Positions 22,270-33,786 of a DNA stretch of 64,000 nucleotides are shown here, piece after piece. Origin of the DNA: Zygnema cylindricum. Taxonomy: Eukaryota > Streptophyta > Zygnematophyceae > Zygnematales > Zygnemataceae. Each line of letters opens with the position of its first letter. Position 1 is the stretch's first letter. The stretch covers positions 1 through 64,000 of the forward strand of contig JBBHKE010000380.1 of assembly GCA_037447655.1 (NCBI GenBank), in the 5' to 3' direction. Position numbers and translations under genes: made by a program. Under the pieces are notes generated by a model. The model worked only from the letters and a program-made list of their open reading frames with translations. It was not told where the DNA came from and did not search any database.

Positions 22270-23512
22270 TGGCCATCCCCAACAAAATCCCCTCTACCTG
22301 ATGAACCAATTCCTTCACTTCCTCCACCTCTAAATTGTCTCCCTCAGCAATTGTTTCTCTTGTTTTGATAACAACCGCGACCAGTGTGTCCCCATTTATG
22401 ACAAACGTTACACTGTTTACTTTTGTCTGGGCATTCAAAAGAGCCATGCCCAATCTCGTTACAATTGTAACGAGGCATCTGAGAGGTATCACATTGATAT
22501 GAGCCTCTCCCTGGGCCCTGTGACCTGCCTCCTCGTCCACGATGTCCACCTCCTCTCCCCCTCGATCCCCTAAAGTTGTAAGCTCCTCCGTCCTCCTCCT
22601 CTTAATGACTGCGGTAGGATGACCCCTTGTTTTCCTCTTTTGGTGTTGCTTTCTCCTTCTCCGTACTCTTCAAGTGATTGATAGCGTATGCCATTGTTGG
22701 TTTCTCTCGCCCCTTGATAACCTCCTTTGCTACCGCAAACTTGCTTGGAAGACTCCTCATAAAGACAAACAACCTTTTTTTTTCTGTAGGAAAGTTATTG
22801 AGTGAGTTAAGTTGTTTTATGATGACATTAAACCTTTTGACTCCATCATCAATGGACTCATTTTCCTTCATTCTAAACCCAATATATTCTTCAAAGAGAT
22901 AATTTTCATTTGCCTCAACCCCTTTTCAAACGCATTTTGCAAAGCGGTTTAACATTCAAAAGCCCTATCATGAGTTAGAAGGTGTTCATGCATAGAACTA
23001 GCACAACTTTTTATAAGTGCGGTGGAGGCCGCCATATCTTTCTTGTCCCACTTATGTGCTCCGGCTGGATCCACGGAAGGATCCAGTCGGGTTTCTTCCT
23101 CGATAACGATGTCCCAAAGTTTTTTCGGTATGAATGCTCCTCGAATGTATCTCTTCCAAATTGCATAGTTGGATCTCGTGAAGACGATGGTTTTATTAAA
23201 CACTTTATAATCATCATCTTCGCTCTCCTCTTTTTCCCCATAAAGTTTAGATTTCCCCTTCTTTTTCTTTATTTTCTAGGAGTTGCGTGAGTCTCCACTT
23301 ACTCCTCCATCTCCATCATCTTCTTGTGTTTTGAGAAACTCTTGAAAGCGTGCAAACGTTCCCTCGTCCATCTTCACATTTTTCTCCCCCCATTCGTCAT
23401 ACTCACCATATTGTGTCTTTGTAACTCCTCCTCCACTACCTCCCCCACTAGCTCCTCCACTAGGATCCGGCGGGGATTTCCCTTTCTCCGCCATACTGGC
23501 AAGTGTTGCCAA
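22250..23512 (-). pseudogene. Copia 2 gag
   Basis: The start at 23512 (MATLASMAEKGK) opens a Gly/Ser-rich N-terminus. The next frames encode a UBN2-type gag: FTRSNYAIWKRYIRGAFIP, a region with DDGVKRFNVIIKQL and FMRSLPSKF, and zinc knuckles. The first knuckle has lost its first Cys (RYNCNEIGHGSFEC) and the second is complete (CNVCHKWGHTGRGC). At least three frameshifts or stops occur. Confidence 0.78.
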
Positions 23513-23532
23513 TAACCTGCTCCGATACCAAT

Positions 23533-24044
23533 TGAAAGATTATAAACCAAAAAAAATACACATACAACAATGGTGTTCCTCTAAAACATTCAATATATTA
23601 AGCACAATGTAAATACAACTCTTTTCTTACTTCCTTTTACTCTTGACCTTTCTACGCCTTCTTAACAAGCTACGCCTCCAAAAGATAATCTAATACTAAG
23701 TCATAACAAAAACATATACGCGCACGTCTAAAAACGCGTAAGAGTCAACATGCCGAAAACAAACTACCGAAAATTGTGAACTGACTTGAACTACACTGTA
23801 TGACTAGAAAAGTCAACCACGAATCAACTTGAATCACGCGGTACAACAAGACTTAAGTGAACCGAAACTACCAAACAACTTCTACGTCACTTCTATAGTA
23901 CTTGCGTGAAACGAAACAAACATTCAAATTTACTACGTCACTTCAAAAATATCCAGCGACGAAACTCCTTCGTCGCTGGTCGTCGCTTCCTTAGCTACGA
24001 AAATATCTCGTCGCTAAGTGAGTGCTCAGTACTCAATCCTAACA
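23533..24044 (-). repeat. Copia 2 5' LTR
   Basis: 512 bp, matching the other LTR over its whole length but lacking ~60 bp of its repeat-rich U3, as expected from contraction of the CGTCGCT-type repeats. Confidence 0.88.
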
Positions 24045-24662
24045 TCATCAACATAGATGGAAATGAAAATTATACATTCTTCGTCCCTAATTAGATAGAT
24101 GGAATGATCCGTACTGAATGGTTTTATCCCAAACTCGTCAAAAACCTCGTCCAGCTTCTTGTTCCATTGTCGTGGAGCTTGCTTTAGTCCATAAAGACAC
24201 TTTATCAATCTGCACACTTTATTTTCTTCTCATTTTCCCACAAATCCTTTCAGTTGTCGCATAAAGATGTCTTTTTCTAATTTTCCATGTTAGAAATCGG
24301 CTTTGATGTCCATCTGGTGCACTTCCATGTCTTCCGCTGTCGTTAGACTAAGTAATATGCGGACGTAGTGAAATCTAACAACCGGAGCAAAGGTCTCCTC
24401 ATAATCGATTCCCTCCTTCTGTTTGATCCCTTTTGCCATTAATCTGGCCTTATATCGCTCTATAGTGTTATCTAGATTAAGTTTCAACTTAAATACCCAC
24501 TTGCATCATATCGGCTTTCTGTCCGGAGGACAATCCACCAATGCTTATATGTTTGCTTCCATAATGGAAGCCATCTCATCATTAATGGCTGTCATCCATC
24601 TACTACACTCCAGACTATTAACTACTTCCGAGTCAGTCTGGGGTTCGCTCAAATGTGATAGC
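24045..24662 (-). pseudogene. Copia 3 RT remnant (downstream part)
   Basis: The frames encode EGIDYEETFAPVV (~24385), EVHQMDIKADF, CRLIKCLYGLKQAPRQWNKK, DHSIYL and FISIYVDD, stopping at the Copia 2 LTR exactly after YVDD. The rest of RT and RNase H is absent on the other side of Copia 2. It belongs to the same element as 29026-31305, from which TR-GAG 1 separates it. Confidence 0.8.
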
Positions 24663-25835
24663 TGAAATTCTAAGGGCTCCATTGCCACACACAATTCGCA
24701 GGTCCAAAGAAGTTAATATAGATAGTGCCGAATCCAAGTATATATTAACCCAAATGATTGACCTTTTGTCAATCAAACCCCCATTAGAGATTCACCCTTG
24801 TGAATTAAGACTTTCTGTGTGCTCAGTTCCACCACAGAATGCAAAGTTAGAATATGAGTTTTGGACACATTCACCCACTTTGACTTTCCCTTAGAAATGC
24901 AGCCACCCTGGCAAGAAAAAACTTTGGTCGACAACACCCTTGTGTAGCCTGGACTCACGTGAGTCTGCAGCAAAAAGACTCACTGAAAATGGTCAACTGA
25001 ATTGATAGTTATTGCTGCTCAAAGTTAGCCTTTTATACAAGGTGCTCTCTAGGAGAGAGGCGTCTATCTACCAAATTTTCTAAGTCCTATCTCCCTCTAA
25101 AACTCTATCAACTGACGTATTGCACCAATCATAATACTTTGTTGTACAAAGTAGTATAGGTGCCGGTGTACTTTCTGTACGGCGATCGTACGATATGGCC
25201 AAAAGTCGACATATGCCATATCCGGATTTGTTCCCGTAATCTTCGGAGTTATCGTAATCCAAAGTGATTGTGCCACGTATCAATTGACGTGGCGATGACA
25301 GAAAAATGCGAAAGCGCCTATTCCGCGATCTCGGCACCCATCGTGGCCGTTCGATCAAATCTGACATTCAATTCTACCCGTCGAAAATATGTGCGCGGTA
25401 TTTGTTTCGCCATTGAAACAAATGCGCGGTATTCGTTTTGTGAAGTATGGTAAACCGTACAATTCTAAACTGTATCTATGTACTAAGATTCTACTCGCGC
25501 CGTTAAATGTATTCGTCTTTTTGTACATCTTTAACTAATTATCTAACCATCTATAGTTCAGCACTGGTCTAGACTTAACGGACAAAGCTAACGGCTATGG
25601 GTAGTTTGACGAACGGTAGGTACCAGGATCAAATCCTGGCTCCGTCAAATACCTTTTTAGTAAACCTACCATTATCTACTCCTTTCTCTCTGGAGAGCTT
25701 AGGCAGCCATGGCTCTAGCTCCCTCTCCAGCCTTCAGTGACTACATCAAGTGTGGGGGCTTACAGAAGGGAGTCAAACTGCCTCTGCTCTTTTTCCTATC
25801 CTAAATAAAGACCTAGAAAATACTCAAATATCAAA
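24663..25835 (-). repeat. TR-GAG 1 3' LTR
   Basis: ~1,173 bp. Matches 27846-29025 throughout. The terminal TG at the right end is damaged (two bases missing). Contains the T-arm-like hairpin CCAGG-ATCAAAT-CCTGG at 25623-25639. Confidence 0.88.
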
Positions 25836-25839
25836 CTCC

Positions 25840-27727
25840 CCCTATTTTCTAGTCTATTTCCTTTCAATTCTTACAAACAAAATAACAAACATTCATTTCC
25901 CCTTTTTCTTTTTCTTTTCCTTTTCCTTTCATAAAACTTTAAGACAACACCCTCATATTTAGTAAGGTCCATTAAATGAGTTGTAGTAAACATTCCATCT
26001 AGCTGATCATACATTTTATTTAGCTTCCCACTTTTTATAAATCCGAGCAAAGATATTATCCACCTCATCTCTTTTCCATCCACAGAATAACCGATTTCCC
26101 ACTTGTAATTCAACCATCCAGCCCCATCTCAAATCTGCAACACACACTCAGATGCTAACCCTTTTACGGGTACACCTTCATAGATGACATCAATCCCATT
26201 AGTGATCTCAAAACCATTACCCCCGAAATTTATCCTTAAATCAAGAGTCCCCACTAAGTTCCTCATAAAATCTACATCTTCTGAACTCATATTTCTATCC
26301 ATGATGATTACCCCATTTTTTGAAATTTCCTCACTCTCTCTTATGGAATTCTTTCCACAATCACTTTCTAATTTTATTCCCAATAAATATTTCTCCTCCC
26401 CTAAACCTTTCATTAAATATCTTTCTTCTCCCCTATCCTTTAGAGCCCCCTTTAGATTTACTTCTCCCCTTTCCTTTAAATCCGTTGAAGTCTCCCTTTT
26501 TGACCAGTTTTCAGTTTTAGAAATATCTTTGAAATTATCCTTATTAATTTTCTCTTTCCCTTTTTTACTTTTGAATCCTAGATCTGACTTTCTCATCTCT
26601 AACTCATTCACTCTACTCTCCTCGGCATCCTTATGTACCTCCTCTCTCTTTACTTCCCTTATATCTTCAAAAGCAGAGTGTTGCCTCCGTGGAATTTCTG
26701 TGTGTTTTTCTCTCTTCTCCATTCTACCGATGTGAAGAAGCTCCAAAATATCTTCATCCTCTTTCTCCTCTTCCGCTTCTTCCTCCTCATTCACATACCA
26801 ACTTCTAAGTTCTTCCAAACAAGGGCATTCCTCAATATAATGACCCGGTTCCCTACAACATAAGCAAATCCTTTTTTTCAAATCTCCCTTTTATTTTCCT
26901 CTCCCTCTCTTTCCAACGAAGTTTTGATAAGGTTTACCTTTGTCTTTTTTCCTCTCATCATGCTTCCGCTGGTCACCGTCATTCCTCTTATCACGTTTTT
27001 GCTCATCACCGCAGTTCCTCTCATCACGCTTCCACCAGTCAACGCCAACTGTCAGTGCATTCACCCTCTCACTTCCCCTACAAAGCTCCAAAGTGCTTTC
27101 CCTCACAAGAATCATCCCCATGGTAATGCCCCAAGTCCATGAGTAGCAATCCATTGTATGCATAAGGTAATTTATGTCTTCATACTCATCTAGAAAATTT
27201 ATGATTAGTGTGTTAATCTTTCTCACCTCAGATTCTACATATCTCGCACTAGCAAGCTTGACAGATAATGGATCAATATCTTTACAAAACTCTATCATTA
27301 TACCACCTTCATAAACATAGGCCTCTACTTCCTCTTTTACTAACTGCTGCCTCTGTATTGTCTCACTCTTATAAATCTGTCTTAGTGTTTCCCAGATTTC
27401 TGAAGACTTGGTTAGACTTAAAAGAGTGATAGCTATGGACTTAGAACCATTTCTAAGCATGAGATGTTTTGCTATAGTGTTTTTATACTCCCAAATTCTA
27501 CTGTCAGTTTATTCATTTTAAGTTATAACCCCTACAAGTGGGACCATAGCCGAGAGCCTAACTCCCCTGACCATCGGTGTCCCTTTATCCTTCTCCCGTT
27601 TTCCCCTTTCTATGGTAATGATTTTTCCTTCACCTTCCGTTGCATCTTTACTCCGGTTGGTTTTCTGGAAAGCCACAGATGATTCTCCATAATTAGTTCC
27701 TCCAAACCTAGGTGGCGGACACCTCAC
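25840..27727 (-). pseudogene. TR-GAG 1 gag with conserved C-terminal extension
   Basis: The reading starts MRCPPPRFGG at 27727. It continues into a UBN2-like gag (AITLLSLTKSSEIW, QRQQLVKEEVEAYVYEGG, LIINFLDEYEDI, GMILVRESTLEL). A repeated charged segment built on KRDERN/GDE follows, then a zinc knuckle CLCCREPGHYIEEC. An acidic region and a ~330-residue C-terminal extension come last, containing GVIIMDRNMSSEDVDFMRN and EMRWIISLLGFIKSGKLNK. Only a few stops interrupt ~610 codons (two TAA near 27510, TAA near 26893, TGA near 26131). The extension has no family I recognise and is conserved in TR-GAG 2. Confidence 0.78.
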
Positions 27728-27845
27728 TTGTCCCTAAACAATCCCCCATAAGTTCTTTTCGAAAAGCAATCCCTCCATCGTGAACTCCCAACAAGTGAAG
27801 TCTGTTCCATCAAACATAGGCACCCTAGATGTTGGGCCCATAACC

Positions 27846-29025
27846 TGAAATTCTATGGGCTCCATTGCCACACAGAATTCACTGGTTCAAAGAAGCTAAT
27901 CTAGATAGTGCCAACCCCAAGTATATAATAACCCGAATGATTGACCCCTTGAAAATCAATACCCCATTACAGCTGCACCCTTGTGAAATAAGACTTTCTC
28001 TGTGCTCAGTTCCGCCACAGATCGCAAAGTTAGAATATGAGTTTTGGACACATTCACCAACTTTGAGTTTCCCGTAGAAATGCAGCCATCCTGGCAAGAA
28101 AAAACTCTGACCGACATCACCCCTGTGTAGCGTGGACTCACGTGAGTCCACAACAAAAAGAGTCACTGAAAATGGTCAACTGAATTGATAGTAATGACTG
28201 CTCAAAGTTAGCTTTTTATACCAGGTGCTCTCTAGGAGAGAGGCGTCTATCTACCAAATTTTTTATGTCCTATCTCTCTCTAAAAATCTATCTACTAACG
28301 TACGGCACCAATGAAAATACTTTGTTGTACAGAAAAGTACAGGTGCCGGTGTACTTTCTGTACGGCCATTGTACGACATGGCCAAAAAGTCGACATATGC
28401 CATATCTGGATTTGTTCCCGTAATGTTCAAAGTTGTCTTAATCCAAAGTGATTGTGCCACGTGTTAATTGACGCGATGATGACCGAAAAACGTCAAAGCG
28501 CCCATTTTGCGATCTCGACACTCATCTTGGCCGTTCGATCAAATGCGACATTCAATTATACCTGTCAAAAATATGTGCGCGATAATGTTTCGCCGTTGAA
28601 ACAAATGCGCGGTATTCATTTCGCGAAGTACCGTCAACTGTACAATTCTAAACAATATCTATGTACTAAGAATCTATTTTCGCTGCTAAATTTATTCGTC
28701 TTTTTGTACATCTTTAACTAATTATCTAACCATCTATAGTTCAACACTAGTTTAGACTTAACGGACAAAGCTAACGGTTATGGGTAGTTTACCGAACGGT
28801 AGGTACAAGGATAAAATCCTGTCTTTGTCAAATACCTTTTTAGTAAACCTACCATTATCTACTCCTGTCTCTTTGGAGAGCTTAGGCAGCCATGGCTCTA
28901 GCTCCCTCTCCAGCCTTTAGTGACTACAACAAGTGTGGGGGCTTAGAGAAGGGAGTCAGAGGCAGAATGCCTCTGCTCTTTTTCCTATCCTAAATAAAAA
29001 CCTAGAAAATACTCAAATATCAACA
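27846..29025 (-). repeat. TR-GAG 1 5' LTR
   Basis: ~1,180 bp, TGAAATTC... to ...AATATCAACA on the plus strand. A TATA-type box (GGTATAAAAAGC on the coding strand) lies at ~28211-28222, probably the element promoter. Confidence 0.88.
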
Positions 29026-31305
29026 TCAGCTTAGTTACCTTGTTGTTCACTTGTCTCTCTTGAAGTCTCTTGCTGCTTCACCTTCCTCCTTCAAACTTCG
29101 ACGCTGGAATGGAGGGTAATCTCAGATTTCTCCGAACATCTTCATCTTCTTCCCTATCTATGGAGTCCATCTCCGAAGGTTTATCGTCTATTTCCGGTCT
29201 TTCCTCGTTTTCTTCCTCGGTTTGAACCATAATCTATGACTCCAAGAGAGGGGCATTCTTAGTCAGATTTTTTTCTTCCATTGCAAGCTCAGGCTGAACA
29301 GAAGTTCGGTTAGAAAAATATGAATCTAAGTCATTTACGGATTCGATTCTAATCTTAACCAGTTTAGTGTATTTAAAGGGATATATGGACTTTCTTTCGT
29401 CCATAACTACCAAGTGTTTTACTAGAATGATGTCTTCTCTTCCTATATCATAAACTCTATATCCTTTTTCATTTTTATCAAACCCAAGTAGGTATACGGC
29501 TTCCCCTTTGCATCTAACTTCCAATCAGATTTTTCTATGTTTAGACTAAACACTTGACTTCCGAACACCTTTAAGTGTGAAATATTAGGTTTTCTCCCGG
29601 TCCATCTTTCATAAGGTGTTTTTCCTTTTACCGCCGAGGTAAGGACTCTATTTTTGAGATAGTTAGCACAATTCATAGCTTCTGCCCAAAAACGTTTTCT
29701 TATCTTTTTATTCGACAATATACTACGGGCACTATCACTTAATGTCCGATTTAGTCTCTTGGCTACACTGTTTTGCTCTCGAAACTTTATTACAATCTTT
29801 TGGTGTTGAACCCCTTCCTCTTTCAAGAATTCCTCAAACTCATTAGAAGTGTATCCCCCCCCGATTATCACTCCTCACTCTCTTTATAGGTGTCTCGTGA
29901 AACATTACACTCTATGCTTTATACTCCTTAAAGTAAGTCGAAGCCTCAGATTTGTTTTTCAAGAAATATACTTTAGAGTATCTAGACCAATCATCAAGGA
30001 AAGTAAGCATACATCTTTTCCCTCCAACTGATGGCACTTTGGCCGGTCCCCATATGTCACTATGAACTAAACCTAAGACCTTTTCACCCTTATATGTTGA
30101 GGTTTTTGGAAAAGGCAATCTGTGGGCCTTACCTTGAGCATATTCACTACAATCAAGCAAAGTCTCATTGTCTCCAAAATGTATTCCCTCAACTACACCC
30201 GTTTTCTTCATTTCTTTCAATCTATCTAGATGCACATAACCTAATCTTTTATGCCACATCATTAAATCACTTACACCGGCATAGTAAACTCCCGTCTTTC
30301 CATTACTCAACTTCAGCCTAAAAATTCCTTGGCTACCGTTTCCAGCTGTTAAGTACACTTCATTTTCAAAGCTATCACAAAGACTCATTTCTTAGTACTA
30401 GTCTCAAAACCCTTATTATCTAAGACCGACGTAGAGATAAAATTCTTGTTCATTTATGGGATAAAAAGAACATCACATAAAGTGACTATGGATGGCTTTT
30501 CATCAACTAAGACTCTCAGATCCATAGATCCCGCTAAATTAGTGGTTACTATTCTCACATCCCCATACTCTATCTCTACTGTAGGGATATTTCTCATTTT
30601 GGTAAACAATGGTTTTTCGCTACACATATGTATTGAGGCTCCTGAATTAATAATCAATCCTTCTTCACGAGCTTCTCTTACTCCACCGAAAACACACTTT
30701 TGTCTCATTGGAATCTCCGACTCACCTTTCACCTCCATCTCCTCGTTGAGGAGGAGTTCTCCACCGCCCTCATCGGAATCGTATCTGATGACTTGTGTTG
30801 CCACAAATGCATTTTTTTCCATGCAGCTTGTTTTCCCACCTGTTACTCGTTGAATCTCAACTCTGTCAGTTTAGTACAATCCGCCATGTAATGTCTCGAC
30901 TTTTTACAAAAGTGACAAAGCCCCTTTAGTAGCCTCGATCCACATCCTTCTGATTGATTTCGTCTTCCTCCTCCACCAAAGTTTCCATAAGGTTTTTTGG
31001 AATCCTTATCTCCCCAATTAGTCCCAAAAGCCAATGCGTGACCACTCTTTCCTCCTCTCTGTGTCTCAATTGTGATTTCCCAAACCAAAATCATTCCCAC
31101 AACGGAGTTCCAGATCCATCGATGTTCTGGCAAGTCCTGATCCTTATTAACAATGTTTTTATAATCATCTGGGAGTTTCTTCAACAAAGTATTCATATTC
31201 TCTTTCTCGGTCTCCCTTTTCCTTGCACTCTCCAACTCTAAAAATAACCCGGCCTAGTCATTATAAAAATCTAACATCTTTCTCCCTTTGTACACATACT
31301 CCCGA
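29026..31305 (-). pseudogene. Copia 3 gag, protease and integrase (upstream part)
   Basis: In coding order: gag 31300-30843 (KMLDFYND, LLKKLPDDYKNIV, WNSVVGMILV, zinc knuckle CHFCKKSRHYMADC); protease 30822-30454 (INSGASIHMC); GAG-pre-integrase and first integrase Asp 30388-29912 (MMWHKRLGYVHL, LVHSDIWGP); integrase second half 29871-29443. There REQNSVAKRLNR has Lys where the catalytic Glu of AER is expected. The hinge is at 29524-29234. Gag is cut off at ~31305 and no 5' LTR can be aligned. It is closely related to Copia 4. Confidence 0.8.
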
Positions 31306-31900
31306 AAAATAAAGAGAGACAATATCGGAATGTAGAATAGAGGGAAAAAATGGATGGAGGAGAGATTTTTGAAGAATGAACTTCGGTTGCTCCAACAATC
31401 CAAGGACCCTCCAAAAACGGAAACAATAAAAGGGGAAGGGTCCTAAAAAAAAAGGAATAAAAGAGAAACAAACCCTTTCAAAAAAAAATGGAAATTCCAA
31501 AAAATGGCATTTAAAGGGCCAAAATGGGAAACATGGAAAAAATGGGACGAACGAAATTGTAGTCTTTACTCAACGTCTCGAAAATAATTTGCTTCCAGAA
31601 GAAATAATTTGCCAAAAAAAAAGAAAAAACGAAGTGGAAAAGATAGGAGAAGAGAAATTCCACAGATGACGAACATGGTGTGGCCCATAACCTGTAGAAG
31701 GTAAAGGCACATGGTGTGGCCCATAACCTGTAGAAGGTAAAGGCATGGTGGGCGAAAGAGAGAGATATTGGAGAAAGATATCCAAGATGAAAGAGAGAGG
31801 AACCATGGCAAAGAAGAATAAGGAAGCAAAAGATAAGACAAAAGGAGACAAGAAGAATACAAAAGGAGAAGCACAGTGGAGAAAAAGTCTTCTCATTATA
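31306..31900. other. Purine-rich stretch upstream of Copia 3 gag
   Basis: A-rich and G/A-rich sequence on the plus strand without a gene. It contains the tandem duplication described next. It may be a rearranged remnant of the Copia 3 leader and LTR, but no clear LTR homology is seen. Confidence 0.4.
31673..31744. repeat. 36-bp tandem duplication containing a primer-site motif
   Basis: Two adjacent near-identical copies of a 36-bp unit, each containing GTGGCCCATAACCTGTAG. This is the reverse complement of a half-tRNA primer site (GGTTATGGGCC) joined to the LTR terminal TG, exactly as at Copia 4 and TR-GAG junctions. Confidence 0.75.
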
Positions 31901-33227
31901 ATCGGTTAAATTGAGTATACAAAATGAACAGGCTAAGTACTAAGCCTAACTCTAAATGTAGAGTGGACTAGTTACACGACGTCCACAAAAGAATCGAAGC
32001 CGCAAAAGACAAAAAGGTATAACTAGTGACGGTCAACAACAAAGTCGGTGGACGACAAAGTTAAGAACAAAAATAATATTTTGTACATGGAATCTATGAT
32101 GAAAGAATCATTAACCTACAATAAATTTTTTGAAGGTACATTTTGACGTACGCGTGAACAAGTGCGACGGATGTAATTAGCAATAATAATGTTCCACTAA
32201 GCTACGAGACAAAACGAGTACAATAATTATAAAGCGTGATCGGATAGTCAAAAGGGTATCCGTACACTAACAACAAGGTTACATGAACCGACGTAAAGGG
32301 ACGTGAAACGACACTAAAATACTCAAAATAGCGTACGCACAAAAGAACAAATAACGTACTCATAATCATACATTGTTAAAGTACAGTTCACTAATTACAC
32401 AACTGAAATTGTACTTCAACATGTATAACTCAAGTAAACTTAATATAAAGTCATGAAAAGTTCAAAAAAAAAATCACTATTTCTCACCTTTGCGGATTTT
32501 CTGATAAACCTTAAAATGTAAAAAAATAAACAAAGCTTATGTTTCAAAAACCAAGGACAGGTGGCAAGCTTTGAGCCAGCTTTATCGGATTTAGGCACAA
32601 AAGACAAACTAGAAGGAAAGATAATGAAATAAAGCCATGTTAATGTAGGTAGCAGGAAAGAAGAGATCGCACATGATCTGTCGAATTTACTCCAAGAACA
32701 ATCTTCAACCTGCCAAACATGTTCTTGTAGGGTTCCTCATAATAAATGGCGGTCAAAGCAAATGTCAACGCCCCACTAAAGAAACTAAAACGCATGAAAC
32801 TAGTTTCATCCGATAGGAACGATAGCGTATTAGGGAGCGACGTGATTTGAGGGAGGAGGAGGGGAAGAGATGGCGTGAGGAGGACAAAGATACGAAAAGC
32901 ACTGCAACTGATGAAACATACTTTCGATTTAGAGTACTTTATATTTTCTTAAAGTAAGACGAGTCCTTGTAACGGTTATCACGAACGGATACTTTCGGGG
33001 GACTCGGAATTGCGACATGGCTCGAAATATTTCCGTTTGACATTCCAATTGACGGATGTGCGGGTTTCCCGGCTACCTGTTCAGCGAGAATTACACTCTG
33101 CCGCCGAAAATGGCGGTCACCAATGGTTTAGTGCTCAAAAGACATCCTAGCCTGAAATAAGATTGACAATGCTAATTTTAAATTTTGTTTTACAATAATA
33201 TACGTATGATTTAATTAGTCTCATCTA
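31901..33227. other. Stretch without recognisable genes
   Basis: No coding frame of note. GTAC/GTACG-rich spacer like other inter-element spacers. A segment near 33143-33190 (TGAAATAAGATTGACAATGC) resembles 41758-41790, so a dispersed repeat is likely. Confidence 0.4.
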
Positions 33228-33786
33228 CACTGCACAACCAATCGTTATTAGTGTTTAGAAATTATTAGTTTTAATAATTAATTAACGTTATTAACGCTAA
33301 TTTGAGTTTTTCAAGAATTCAAAAAAAAATTTTACTCTAATTGATCCATAACGTTGATTTGGGTACAACGGATTTGCCATCAGGATCCTAACAGTAAAAA
33401 AGGTAAGAGTACAAAATTTGACAAATCGTACACCGTCGCGTCTTTTCACTCTAATTTATTCACAACTCTAATTCAGGTTCCTCTTGTATAATTAATGCGC
33501 GATCAATATCTTTACACTAAAATAGGAACGATCTCATTCTGCCTTTCATTGTGAGCGCAGTTTTACGTACGATCGCGATTATTTCAATCCATGTTTCGTA
33601 CTTTTTACTAAACAAAGTACCATTTTGTACGGACTGATACGTCTGGACACCACACTAACGCTAATTCACCAGCACCTTAATTAACGATAAGAACATAATT
33701 AGTGTCATTAATTCTATTTCAGGTTTTGGGGTCAAAATTTGGGGGTGCCGATATAGCGTTCATAAGGCTAATAACGATTGGCGGTG
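33228..33786. mobile_element. 559-bp MITE of the CACCGCC family
   Basis: The right end TAATAACGATTGGCGGTG and the left end, containing CAACCAATCGTTATTAG, are inverted repeats of each other with a few changes at the left tip. Flanked by TA (33226-33227, 33787-33788). Same family as 15929-16438. No coding sequence. Confidence 0.75.

Larger units (their letters stand above)
18214..24044 (-). mobile_element. Copia 2: nearly full-length Copia element
   Basis: LTRs at 18214-18785 (572 bp) and 23533-24044 (512 bp), both TGAAAGATTA... to ...CCTAACA, surround a complete set of Copia domains on the minus strand: gag, zinc knuckle, protease, integrase, RT, RNase H. The primer site TTGGTATCGGAGC (23519-23532) and the polypurine tract (18786-18799) are in place. 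It is broken by stops and frameshifts. The 5-bp flanks differ (ACGAG left, TCATC right), which is unusual for an otherwise complete element. Confidence 0.9.
24663..29025 (-). mobile_element. TR-GAG 1: gag-only LTR element inserted in Copia 3
   Basis: LTRs of ~1.17 kb (24663-25835 and 27846-29025) flank a 2-kb interior that encodes only a gag-like protein. The primer site next to the 5' LTR reads GGTTATGGGCCCA on the coding strand (27833-27845). A polypurine tract AAATAGGGGGAG lies before the 3' LTR. The flanks are imperfect duplications (ATAGC left, TCAGC right). No protease, integrase or RT is present, as in the terminal-repeat-with-gag (TR-GAG) class of non-autonomous elements. A sister copy is at 37109-41487. 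Confidence 0.85.

Noticed and set aside
26320-26735. Plus-strand Ser/Phe/Leu-rich ORFs at 26184-26735
   Set aside because: They are the reverse of the acidic and Lys-rich TR-GAG 1 gag coding sequence.
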